This document shows, piece by piece, positions 1 through 6,866 of a stretch of DNA of 8,419 bases. The notes below the pieces were generated by a model, which was not told where the DNA came from, ran no database searches, and saw nothing but the letters and a program-made list of their open reading frames with translations. Numbering within the stretch: position 1 is the first letter of the stretch; each line of letters starts with the position of its first letter. The stretch is taken from the NCBI GenBank assembly GCA_003550445.1, contig PUKG01000290.1, positions 1 through 8,419 of the forward strand. The letters are read 5' to 3'. A program made the position numbers and the translations under genes. This DNA is from Halobacteroidaceae bacterium (GTDB lineage: Bacteria; Bacillota; Halanaerobiia; B1SED10-174).

Positions 1-842
1 CCGTCCCTGATGATAATAGGTCGGTGACAGTACCTGAGAGGATTAAAATTGGCAAAATTAAACATGGCTTCCCGGATAAATTTGTCGGAATCTAATGCAA
101 TTTTTGGTTCTTCATTTTCATCTATTACTATTACCCATTTTTTTTGGGAAGATTGAATTTTTTTTAGGAATTCATCAGTTGGTTTCGGTTTAATTTCCGG
201 AAATACTGGTCTGTTATCCTGAAAGTTGAGTTTTATTATACTCTGAGGATCCAGGGGTTCGCCTTCAGCAATTAAGGGGAGGTCATCAAGGGCAAGAAAA
301 TTCAAAGCCCCTTTTCCCTCCATTGGGTTTATTTCCGTTTCTCCGGACTCCATGTGCATTTTAATAAGTTCTCGCATATCCTTCTCCCTGAGGTATGGGA
401 TGGCCTCAGGACCAAGCCAGAGGTCAAGGATTAAAGCTGTGGGCCTGGCAATAGGGTATAGGAATATTTGGTATAATTTTAAAAGAGGGGATAAAGTTGC
501 GGCAATTTTTATTGCCCTCCTGGAAAAATAAGCCTGGGGGATAATTTCTCCAACAATTGTTATGAGGACAGTGGAGAAAAGGAACGCGCTTACTCCTGCC
601 AAAACAGATCCTGACAGTAAAGCAAGCAGCACGTTTACGGAGACATTTGCCCAAAGAATTGTTACCAGCAGAAAATTGGCATCTTCCCTTAGTTTCAAGA
701 CTTTTTTTGCATCGGGATTACCCTTACCTGCTTCCAGTTCAAGCCTAATTTTACTAACACTGAAAAATGCCAGGTTTAATCCAGATAGGGTTGCAGATTG
801 TGAAAGGCAAATAATTATTCCGAACCAAATTAAAAAGGCCAT
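1..842 (-). CDS. DUF21 (CNNM/CorC-type) membrane protein, 3' end cut off
   Basis: I translated 280 codons from an ATG at 842-840 down to the window edge without a stop, so the C-terminus is missing. The start is preceded by GGAGGGG (853-847). Residues 1 to about 145 form a DUF21 transmembrane domain with hydrophobic segments near 1-24, 58-78, 80-102 and 118-140. Family-type motifs are SGLNLAFFSVS (20-30), NVSVNVLLALL (66-76) and GEIIPQAYFSR (98-108). The soluble part contains GKGALNFLALDDLPL (176-190) and YCHRPIII (271-278), which I recall from a DUF21 subgroup of about 340 residues that lacks an obvious CBS pair; that recollection is from memory. DUF21/CNNM proteins are linked to divalent-cation (Mg/Co) transport or efflux, but no substrate can be read here. 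The gene diverges from everything to its right and has its own likely promoter. The family call is firm; the transport role is inferred. Confidence 0.85.
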   Translation of the reverse strand, partial: MAFLIWFGIIICLSQSATLSGLNLAFFSVSKIRLELEAGKGNPDAKKVLKLREDANFLLVTILWANVSVNVLLALLSGSVLAGVSAFLFSTVLITIVGEIIPQAYFSRRAIKIAATLSPLLKLYQIFLYPIARPTALILDLWLGPEAIPYLREKDMRELIKMHMESGETEINPMEGKGALNFLALDDLPLIAEGEPLDPQSIIKLNFQDNRPVFPEIKPKPTDEFLKKIQSSQKKWVIVIDENEEPKIALDSDKFIREAMFNFANFNPLRYCHRPIIIRD

Positions 843-903
843 AATACCCCTCCAAAGGATAACTTGAACCTGTGTTCTATTACCTATCTAAAATGTTAGC
901 TTA

Positions 904-937
904 ATTATACACCCATTTTAGGGAAAAAACTACCCGA
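904..937 (-). promoter_or_regulatory. Putative promoter of the DUF21 gene
   Basis: The minus strand carries a perfect TATAAT (909-904), about 60 bases upstream of the DUF21 start codon. Transcription would begin near 897 and leave a leader of about 55 bases. The -35 region about 17 bases further upstream is T-rich and matches TTGACA poorly, so the call rests on the -10 box and its position. Confidence 0.4.
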
Positions 938-1142
938 AAAAGCCGTCAGAAGCTTTTTAAATCTCATATTGAGGATAAAATAAAGGACAGAAGGTTAAAT
1001 AACAATTATCTGTCCGGGAATTTTTACAGTTTTTTTAGAGACCAAAAATATAGAAGGTTTTTCTTTTTTGAGTTAAATTTCTCAGAAAAAAGAAAAGAGG
1101 AAAACAAAAAATGTTTAATTTTATGAACAAGGAGGGAGGTAT

Positions 1143-1202
1143 ATGTATAAAGCTGAAAACAAAGGTTTTTTATTTCTCGGAGAAAAAAATAAAAAAAGAT
1201 AA
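1143..1202 (+). CDS. Doubtful 19-codon ORF behind a very strong ribosome site
   Basis: AAGGAGGGAGGT (1129-1140) lies directly before ATG at 1143 and is among the best ribosome sites in the window, but the frame reads only 19 codons (MYKAENKGFLFLGEKNKKR) to a TAA at 1200. The peptide is basic and resembles nothing I know. The spacing from the last AGG to the ATG is only three to five bases. It may be the surviving start of a decayed gene in the surrounding gap, a leader peptide, or a chance match in purine-rich DNA. Confidence 0.15.
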   Translation: MYKAENKGFLFLGEKNKKR

Positions 1203-2163
1203 GGGCAAAAAATTAAAAATGTTTTTGGTTTAATCCATCGAATTGGTAGTTTTATGATGCTCTTTAAAAAAGAAAAAATCAACAAGAAAAAAAGAAGAGG
1301 GATTTTTTGAAACTTTGAAGAACAAGGGGAAAAATTGGTATGGTTATTGCATATTAATTTTGCATTATTGTGCTGGAATTTTGAATACTAACAATTAAGG
1401 GTTTTGGTTAAACAAAATTTCCCCCCATTTCCTGGTATCCAGTTAAGAAAAATATATAGGAGAAGGGAAAGAAAAAATCTTCCGAAATTAACAAAAATTT
1501 AAGAAACCTTAGCAAAAGGTTTAGAGGTTATTTTTCCGGTTAGATACGATTTTTTCAATAAAAGATTCCCCAATGATAAATAAAAATCCCCGGGTATTGG
1601 GCATTCTATTTGAGGCAAATTCTTGGGTCAGCCAAAGGAAAAAAGAACTTTTTCTCTGATTGTTGACGGGTTTTATGAAAACCAGGAATAAAAAATAATT
1701 CTTATTGAATATTGTGGAGAGTCTGAACAAGGAGAGTAATGGATTGTGAATTCTGCATGAATTAATAGGAAAAGCAATCTCAAAAAATCTGGGACTTTTT
1801 AAAGGGGGGCGATGGGAAAAGCCGGATTAAAATTCAATTTAAGTGGACTTTTGAGTTTTTAACAACAATATCAATCCGGAATTTTTACTTCTTTTATAGA
1901 AAATGAAAAATGCCTTTAAAGAAACGGTTTTTATAAGCCAATATTTGATCAAACAAATCAAGGGAAAAAATTCTGGTTTGGGACTTCCAATGCAACGGAA
2001 TTTAAAAGAAATGATAGGGAACTGGGAAAAGTGGGGGTTTTGTGATAAAGTTTAATTAAGGAATTTAAGGACTTCCTCGACAGGTAGAAGGGAAGACTCG
2101 AAAGGGATTAACTATATTCCCATGACATAGGAAAGAATAACAAAAATGAAAAGAGGTGCCGAA

Positions 2164-3057
2164 ATGAAAAAGATTAGAGCAGCAGTTGTTGGATATGGGA
2201 ACATCGGGAAATACACCGTGGATGCAATTTTAGATGCAAAAGATATGGAACTTGCAGGCGTTGTTCGCCGGAAAAAATCCTTACAGGGAAACGAGAAATT
2301 TCCTTATAAAGTTGTTGAATCCATTTCAGAACTCGGAGAAGTTGATGTTGCATTACTTGGGGTTCCGACAAGAATGGTTCCCCAGTATTGCAAAGATCTT
2401 TTGGCAAAGGGAATTAATACAATAGATTCATACGATATTCATGATGTAAAAGAACTGAAAAGGGAACTTGCCGAGGTTGGGAAAAAACATAATTCTGTAG
2501 CAGTTATTTCAACGGGTATAGATCCAGGAATGGGTTCTTTGGCCAGGGCCTTATTCAAATTTATGGCCCCTGGAGGAATAACCCACACCAATTACGGTCC
2601 TGGAATGAGCATGGGACACTCTGTTGCCGTTAAAGCCTTCGATGGAGTAAAAGATGCTCTTTCCCTGACTATTCCCAAAGGCCAGAGTATGCATAAAAGG
2701 GTAATATATGTTGAATTGGAAGAAGGAGCAGATTTTGAAAAAATCCAGGAGCAGGTTAAGAAGGACGATTATTTTGTGAATGATGAAACTCACCTTTTCC
2801 AGGTGGATAATGTTGAAGAAATGATTAATATGGGCCACAAAATTCATATTGAGAGGGATGGAGTAGCCAGCCAGGTCCATAACCAACGTTATGAAATAAA
2901 AATTGAAGTTCAAAATCCTGCCGCAACAGCCCAGGTAATGGTATCAGCAGCTAGAGCAAGTATGCGAATGGACCCAGGGGCCTATACCATGCTGGAAATT
3001 CCCCTCATCAATTTTATTGAGGGTGATGTTGAAGAAAATATTAACAAACTAATATAG
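2164..3057 (+). CDS. ddh: meso-Diaminopimelate dehydrogenase (EC 1.4.1.16)
   Basis: A 297-residue cytoplasmic enzyme that makes meso-2,6-diaminopimelate from tetrahydrodipicolinate, ammonia and NADPH, a one-step route to lysine and DAP-type peptidoglycan. It has a Rossmann motif GYGNIG (10-15), the NADP-selecting RR pair (35-36), PTR (68-70), SYDIH (89-93), STGIDPGMGS (116-125), GPGMSMGHS (145-153) and a C-terminal YTMLEIP (274-280). T169, R179, H225 and N251 align with known substrate-binding residues. It resembles the short enzyme of Symbiobacterium thermophilum more than that of Corynebacterium. Oddly, the Trp normally before DPG (GWDPG) is Ile119, and the usual aromatic before GPG is Tyr144. 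The start at 2164 is preferred over an in-frame ATG at 2146 because AGAGGTG (2152-2158) lies five bases ahead and homologues begin at this point. The gene stands alone: terminator after it, no clear promoter before it. Confidence 0.92.
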   Translation: MKKIRAAVVGYGNIGKYTVDAILDAKDMELAGVVRRKKSLQGNEKFPYKVVESISELGEVDVALLGVPTRMVPQYCKDLLAKGINTIDSYDIHDVKELKRELAEVGKKHNSVAVISTGIDPGMGSLARALFKFMAPGGITHTNYGPGMSMGHSVAVKAFDGVKDALSLTIPKGQSMHKRVIYVELEEGADFEKIQEQVKKDDYFVNDETHLFQVDNVEEMINMGHKIHIERDGVASQVHNQRYEIKIEVQNPAATAQVMVSAARASMRMDPGAYTMLEIPLINFIEGDVEENINKLI

Positions 3058-3087
3058 GTTACAAAATAAATAGCTTCATTTTTTTGA

Positions 3088-3119
3088 AAAAGCCAGCCAT
3101 TAGGCCGGCTTTTCTTTTT
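3088..3119 (+). terminator. Rho-independent terminator after ddh
   Basis: AAAAGCCAGCC (3088-3098) pairs with GGCCGGCTTTT (3103-3113) across an ATTA loop. This gives an 11-bp stem with one A-C mismatch, followed by a T-rich tail to 3119. It separates ddh from the next operon. Confidence 0.9.
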
Positions 3120-3142
3120 GGTGAATAATACTGAATGATTTG

Positions 3143-3171
3143 GTGACACGTTAAAATAGCAAAAATATAAA
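3143..3171 (+). promoter_or_regulatory. Sigma-A-type promoter of the DAK2-DegV operon
   Basis: GTGACA (3143-3148, five of six matches to TTGACA) and TATAAA (3166-3171, five of six to TATAAT) are separated by exactly 17 bases. They lie just past the ddh terminator. Transcription would start near 3178, leaving a leader of about 60 bases before the TTG start at 3241. Confidence 0.6.
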
Positions 3172-3240
3172 GGAATTTTCCCGAGAATATAGAAATTTAT
3201 GTTGCTTAATAAAAAGAGTTACTAAAAAGGAGGGCTTTTT

Positions 3241-5037
3241 TTGACCCAAACTTATTTAAACGGGGAACATATCTATTATGCTTTCTTGGCTGGAACCGAT
3301 GAAATAGAAAAATCCAGAGATTTTTTAAACAAAATAAATGTTTTTCCGGTGTTTGACAGTGATACCGGCAATAACTTGGCTCATACCTTTAATTATATTG
3401 TTGATGCTGTAGATCCAAGTAAATATATTGGAAACACCCTTTATGCTCTAGCTGATGCCTCTTTAAATGGAGCAAGAGGGAACTCGGGGATAATTATGGC
3501 CCAGTTTATAAATGGCCTTGCCCGAGAGGTTGGCGGAGAAAAGCGAATTTCCGGGAAGGATTTTGCCGAAAAGGTAAGCAGAGCTGTACCCTACGCTTAT
3601 AGTGCCGTTTCCAACCCCGTTGAAGGCACTCTTTTAACTGTCCTCAAAGATTGGGCGGAAGCTTTAAAAAAAGCAGGGGGAGAAACAGGAGATTTTTTAA
3701 AAATGTTTTACTATTCCCTGGAAAAAGCCCGTTTATCTTTGCAAGATACACCAAAAAAACTTAAAGTATTAAAAGATGCTCTGGTAGTAGATGCAGGAGC
3801 TCAAGGATTTGTTTTTTTCCTTGAAGGAGTAGCAAGATTAATTGAAAATCCAAATATTGAAAATCTTCTTAAAAGAAAATCCTCGGCAGTGAAAATTGAT
3901 GAAACTCTTGAAACTGTTGGTGGAGATATAAATTTCCGGTATTGCTCCGAGGCATTAATCAGAGGAAAAAACCTGGACCATGAAGAAATACGTACTAAAC
4001 TGGAATCGTTGGGAGATTCTTTAATCTTGGCAGGGACTGATGAAAAGGTAAAAATTCATATGCATACCAATAAGCCTGAAAAGTTTTTTTCGGGACTGAT
4101 GGAATTTGGGAAAATAATTGAACAAAAAGTAGATGACATGGAAAATCAATTCCAGGTTGTAAATAATCGGAAATATGATATAGCTTTAGTTACAGATTCT
4201 ATTGCCGACATTCCTCAGGAAATTATTGATAAATATCAGGTTCATGTTGTTCCTTTAAATCTTGAGATTGAGGGTTCAACTTTTTTGGATAAAATGTCCA
4301 TTAAACCTGATCAGGTCTATGCAATGCTTGATCAGTTAAATGAGTATCCTACATCTTCCCAGCCTCCATTAAAAACAGTTGAAAAACTCTTGGATTTTCT
4401 TTGTCGTTATTACCAATCCCTTATTTTGATTTCAGTTTCAGGTGAGCTAAGTGGAACGTTGAACGTTTTTAAAAACGCCGCTAAGCCTTTTCAGGATAGA
4501 GGGAAAAGAATTTCCGTTATTAATTCCAGACTAAATTCAGGAGCCCAGGGCTTACTTGTTCAAAAAGCAGCCCAATTAATTGACCAGGGTTGGGAACATT
4601 CTAAAATTGTAAAAACATTGGAGGAAACGATTTCAAAAACAAAGATTTTTGTAAGTGTTGCAACCTTTAAATACATGGTCAGAGGAGGGCGGGTCAGCCC
4701 AATGAAAGGTCTTCTGGCAAAAATATTAAATTTAAAACCAATTGTTTCCCTGGATAACCAGGGTAAAGGAATTTCTTTTGCTAAAGCCTTTACTCGTAGC
4801 TCCAATACCAAAAAGATTCTGAGTATTGTTAAGAAACTGGAAAGAGAAAATGGTGTTAATAATTACTGTATCGTTCACGCCGGGGCAGAGGATAAGGCCC
4901 TTTTATATAAAAGAATTTTTTCCCAGGCACTGGGAAAGGAGCCTGATTATGTGGAAGAAATTTCCCCTATTGTAGCTTTAAGTGCTGGGATTGGTGCTGT
5001 AGCCATTTCTCTAATAACCGGGGACAATAAGCCCTAA
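3241..5037 (+). CDS. DAK2-DegV fusion protein (FakA-like kinase joined to FakB-like lipid carrier)
   Basis: A 598-residue soluble protein. Residues about 10-200 form a DAK2/DhaL ATP-binding domain with NVFPVFDSDTGNN (33-45; D39 and D41 in place of the usual DGDTG metal-binding aspartates), GARGNSGIIMAQ (78-89), VEGT (127-130) and DAGAQGF (184-190). Residues about 230-305 resemble the FakA middle domain, with KIHMHTNKP (271-279). Residues about 313-598 form a DegV/EDD domain with VTDS (317-320), TSSQP (371-375), SGELSGT (400-406), RGGRVS (481-486) and LKPI (498-501). In Firmicutes FakA and FakB are separate: FakB presents a fatty acid and FakA phosphorylates it to acyl-phosphate. A single chain with both suggests a self-contained fatty-acid kinase; that activity is inferred. 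The TTG start sits six bases after AAGGAGGG (3227-3234). It is the first gene of a likely four-gene operon, and I see no terminator in the 89 bases before the next gene. Confidence 0.88.
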   Translation: MTQTYLNGEHIYYAFLAGTDEIEKSRDFLNKINVFPVFDSDTGNNLAHTFNYIVDAVDPSKYIGNTLYALADASLNGARGNSGIIMAQFINGLAREVGGEKRISGKDFAEKVSRAVPYAYSAVSNPVEGTLLTVLKDWAEALKKAGGETGDFLKMFYYSLEKARLSLQDTPKKLKVLKDALVVDAGAQGFVFFLEGVARLIENPNIENLLKRKSSAVKIDETLETVGGDINFRYCSEALIRGKNLDHEEIRTKLESLGDSLILAGTDEKVKIHMHTNKPEKFFSGLMEFGKIIEQKVDDMENQFQVVNNRKYDIALVTDSIADIPQEIIDKYQVHVVPLNLEIEGSTFLDKMSIKPDQVYAMLDQLNEYPTSSQPPLKTVEKLLDFLCRYYQSLILISVSGELSGTLNVFKNAAKPFQDRGKRISVINSRLNSGAQGLLVQKAAQLIDQGWEHSKIVKTLEETISKTKIFVSVATFKYMVRGGRVSPMKGLLAKILNLKPIVSLDNQGKGISFAKAFTRSSNTKKILSIVKKLERENGVNNYCIVHAGAEDKALLYKRIFSQALGKEPDYVEEISPIVALSAGIGAVAISLITGDNKP

Positions 5038-5126
5038 CTGGCCGGGTAAATTAATGATTTTTACAAAACTTAGGTGTTTTCTCAATTGAACTTTTACATT
5101 CCTTATCTATAGGAAGGTGTCAGGGG

Positions 5127-5495
5127 GTGAAAAAGTTGGGGAAGATTTTGGGTCTCCTGAAAGGTTTAGGAACCTCTGTTATAATAACTATTTTACTGAT
5201 TTTAGCCCTTGTTTTGGGAGCAGGAGCAGGAGCTTATTTTTTCATTTTTTTGGGCTCAAATACTGCTGACGAAATTACTGCTTCGGATCTTCCCCGCGTC
5301 TGGTACAGAGTTCAGGAGGGAGATACCCTGGAGGGAATCGCTACCAAATTTATGCCCAGGGGCTATAATGTCCAGCAATTCAAAAAGGACCTGATGGCGC
5401 TAAACCGTATGGAAACAGAGAAAATTGTCTATGACCAACTAATTGTTGTTTATGATGGAAGGGGGGTTAGTACCAGCAGGTGGGGAAATAGATAG
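5127..5495 (+). CDS. Small membrane-anchored LysM protein
   Basis: A 122-residue protein with a short basic N-terminus, one long hydrophobic segment (about 15-43, rich in Ile, Leu, Ala and Gly) and a single LysM domain (about 59-110) containing [14 protein letters not shown] (59-72) and DQLIVVY (103-109). LysM domains bind N-acetylglucosamine polymers such as peptidoglycan, so the protein is probably anchored in the inner membrane with the LysM outside. The layout of one membrane segment plus one LysM recalls the small cell-division inhibitor YneA of Bacillus, but there is no sequence evidence for that role. The GTG start at 5127 is seven bases after AGGAAGGTG (5111-5119). The stop codon TAG (5493-5495) overlaps the ribosome site of the next gene, which indicates co-transcription and probably coupled translation. 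Confidence 0.8.
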   Translation: MKKLGKILGLLKGLGTSVIITILLILALVLGAGAGAYFFIFLGSNTADEITASDLPRVWYRVQEGDTLEGIATKFMPRGYNVQQFKKDLMALNRMETEKIVYDQLIVVYDGRGVSTSRWGNR

Positions 5496-5506
5496 GAGGG
5501 GTTAAA

Positions 5507-6277
5507 GTGCCTGATTTTTTTTGGCAGGTTGTTATTGCGATTTTTATTTATTTTTTTGTCCTTTTTTTGGTTGCCCAAATATTAAAAAATAACTCGATAG
5601 TTGATATTGGTTGGGGTACTGGTTTTATTATAATTTCTATTGTTGCCCTCTTAAGCAGCGGGAATTATACAATTCGGAGTTTTATACTAGCAATTCTTAT
5701 TATGGCCTGGGGTGGTCGGTTAACCTACCACATTTTAAAAAGAAACCGGGGTAAGCCAGAGGACTTTCGATATGCTAAATGGCGGAGAGAGTGGGGGAAA
5801 TGGGTTGTTCCCAGGGCTTTTTTCCAGGTTTTTATGTTACAGGGAATAATGATGTTGATAATTAGTTTTCCCATTATAATTGTTATGTCTTCAGAAAAAG
5901 GGGGATTTGGTTTTTTTGAGTTTTTGGGAATTTTAATCTGGTGTATCGGTTTCTTTTTTGAAGCAGTTGGGGATAAACAACTGGCAGATTTTAAAAAAGA
6001 ACCTGAAAATAAGGGTAGGATAATTCAATCTGGACTCTGGAAATATTCTCGCCATCCAAATTACTTTGGTGAAGTTACTATGTGGTGGGGGATCTTCATA
6101 CTTTCACTTTCAGTTCCAGGTAGTTGGTTAGGGATAATAAGTCCCCTTACTATCACCTTTTTAATGTTGTTTGTCTCAGGGGTTCCCATGTTGGAGAAGA
6201 AATATAAAGACAATGAAGAATTCCAGGATTATGCCAGGCGAACCAGTAAATTTTTTCCCTGGTTCCCCAAAGAATAA
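5507..6277 (+). CDS. DUF1295 (steroid 5-alpha-reductase-like) membrane protein
   Basis: A 256-residue polytopic membrane protein with hydrophobic segments near 5-25, 36-50, 56-76, 105-127, 136-154, 187-203 and 207-225. Family signatures are [10 protein letters not shown] (28-37), [10 protein letters not shown] (88-97), DKQLADFKK (156-164) and [20 protein letters not shown] (176-195). The C-terminal block resembles the cofactor-binding end of the steroid 5-alpha-reductase and isoprenylcysteine methyltransferase superfamily. Members include NADPH-dependent double-bond reductases and methyltransferases; the substrate of the DUF1295 group is generally unknown, so reductase action on a lipid is only a suggestion. 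The GTG start follows AGGAGGGG (5494-5501) by five bases, and the gene begins 11 bases after the LysM stop. Its own stop overlaps the ribosome site of the DUF2177 gene, so the two are tightly linked. Confidence 0.88.
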   Translation: MPDFFWQVVIAIFIYFFVLFLVAQILKNNSIVDIGWGTGFIIISIVALLSSGNYTIRSFILAILIMAWGGRLTYHILKRNRGKPEDFRYAKWRREWGKWVVPRAFFQVFMLQGIMMLIISFPIIIVMSSEKGGFGFFEFLGILIWCIGFFFEAVGDKQLADFKKEPENKGRIIQSGLWKYSRHPNYFGEVTMWWGIFILSLSVPGSWLGIISPLTITFLMLFVSGVPMLEKKYKDNEEFQDYARRTSKFFPWFPKE

Positions 6278-6290
6278 AGGAGGAATTCAA

Positions 6291-6692
6291 TTGGTAGGGG
6301 TTTTAAAGCTATATGCCTTGACTTTTGTTGCATTTTTAATTATTGACTTAATCTGGTTGGGCCTGGTTGCCAGGAATTTTTACCAGGAACAATTGGGGTT
6401 TTTGATGAAGGCAAATGTAAATTGGACAGCGGCAATTATTTTTTATCTGATTTTTATTGTTGGGATCCTTTTCTTTGTGGTTTATCCTGCTCTTGAGAAG
6501 GGTTCTTGGAGTTTTGCTCTGCTGGTAGGAGCTTTATTCGGATTTATTACCTATGCCACCTATGATCTTACTAACCTGGCAACCCTAAAAGACTGGCCTT
6601 TAATGGTTACAATAGTAGATATGGTCTGGGGAACGGTGTTGGGGGCATCAGTTTCAGTTATATCTTTTTTTATTGGGCAAAGTATTCTTTAA
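6291..6692 (+). CDS. DUF2177 family four-helix membrane protein
   Basis: A 133-residue integral membrane protein with hydrophobic segments near 5-27, 46-66, 74-94 and 106-128. It carries DUF2177-type motifs DLIWLG (19-24) and TYATYDLTNLATLKDWP (87-103). The biochemical function of the family is unknown. The start is TTG at 6291, seven bases after AAAGGAGG (6276-6283). An in-frame ATG at 6171 would extend it by 40 codons, but those codons lie inside the end of the DUF1295 gene in another frame and are not membrane-like, so I reject it. DUF1295 and DUF2177 genes are, to my recollection, also found near cyclopropane-fatty-acid-synthase-like genes in some proteobacteria, which would fit a lipid role; no such synthase is present here. 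It is the last gene of the operon and is followed by a strong terminator. Confidence 0.85.
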   Translation: MVGVLKLYALTFVAFLIIDLIWLGLVARNFYQEQLGFLMKANVNWTAAIIFYLIFIVGILFFVVYPALEKGSWSFALLVGALFGFITYATYDLTNLATLKDWPLMVTIVDMVWGTVLGASVSVISFFIGQSIL

Positions 6693-6724
6693 AACTTACT
6701 AAAATTGACTGCTAAAAAATAAGC

Positions 6725-6765
6725 GAACCAAAAGGAAGAAAAAAATTTCTTTTGGTTCTTTTTTT
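6725..6765 (+). terminator. Rho-independent terminator ending the four-gene operon
   Basis: GAACCAAAAG (6725-6734) pairs perfectly over 10 bp with CTTTTGGTTC (6749-6758) around a 14-base A-rich loop, followed by seven T residues (6759-6765). It closes the operon and isolates the OmpA-family gene downstream. Confidence 0.88.
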
Positions 6766-6866
6766 CGGGATTATTTAATCTGGATCAACGATTTTGAATA
6801 TTCATAAAGGTTTTTGTTTGGGGAGGGGGAATTAAATAGTTAAATTATTAAAGAAAGGGGATAAAA

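Larger units (their letters stand above)
870..2140. other. Long A-rich gap with no convincing gene; possible eroded coding DNA
   Basis: Almost 1.3 kb without a credible gene. All six frames are broken by stops at about the rate expected for AT-rich noncoding DNA. The plus strand is purine-rich, as coding strands in this window are, and is full of homopolymer runs of every base, including C6 near 1421-1426 and G6 near 1804-1809. The longest plus-strand open stretch after the gap's first 250 bases is a 50-codon ATG frame at 1903-2055 with no ribosome site. One strong ribosome-binding sequence at 1129-1140 precedes a 19-codon frame. I saw no tRNA, tmRNA, 6S, RNase P or SRP core, no inverted-repeat-bounded insertion sequence, no spaced repeats and no lysine-riboswitch core ahead of ddh. 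A gene degraded beyond recognition is the likeliest explanation, but this is inference; plain intergenic DNA or assembly error is possible. Confidence 0.5.

Noticed and set aside
424..867. Open frames at 424-654 (minus) and 562-867 (plus)
   Set aside because: Both lie over the DUF21 gene, which has a ribosome site, membrane segments and family motifs; these are shadows of it.
937..958. Hairpin AAAAAGC / GCTTTTT with an 8-base loop
   Set aside because: Only 7 bp with two G-C pairs, and no gene upstream on the plus strand for it to terminate; likely chance in A/T-run DNA.
1164..1260. Resemblance of KGFLFLGEKN and GLIHRIG to GGDEF and HD-GYP signalling motifs
   Set aside because: The key residues (GGDEF itself, the HD pair) are absent and stops intervene; short matches like these are easy to find in AT-rich DNA.
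1521..1730. 69-codon minus-strand frame in the gap
   Set aside because: No ribosome site, no recognisable motif, and composition matching the antisense of the purine-rich strand.
1903..2055. 50-codon frame with GLGLP resembling a histidine-kinase G box
   Set aside because: No ribosome site, no N or G1 box, and too short; taken as chance.
2146..2163. ATG at 2146 as the ddh start
   Set aside because: It lacks a ribosome site, whereas AGAGGTG sits correctly before the ATG at 2164 and homologues start with the Rossmann strand.
2060..2163. Lysine riboswitch upstream of ddh
   Set aside because: AGAGGTG here is the ribosome site; the conserved multi-helix lysine-riboswitch core and a paired terminator are not present.
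2551..2913. 120-codon minus-strand frame
   Set aside because: Complete antisense overlap with the well-supported ddh gene.
5086..5113. TTGAAC and TATAGG spaced by 16 bases before the LysM gene
   Set aside because: Transcription would begin inside the ribosome site at about 5120, leaving almost no leader, and the -10 match is weak.
6171..6692. ATG at 6171 as the start of the DUF2177 gene
   Set aside because: The extra 40 codons overlap the DUF1295 gene out of frame and are polar, whereas TTG at 6291 has a good ribosome site and yields the usual family length.
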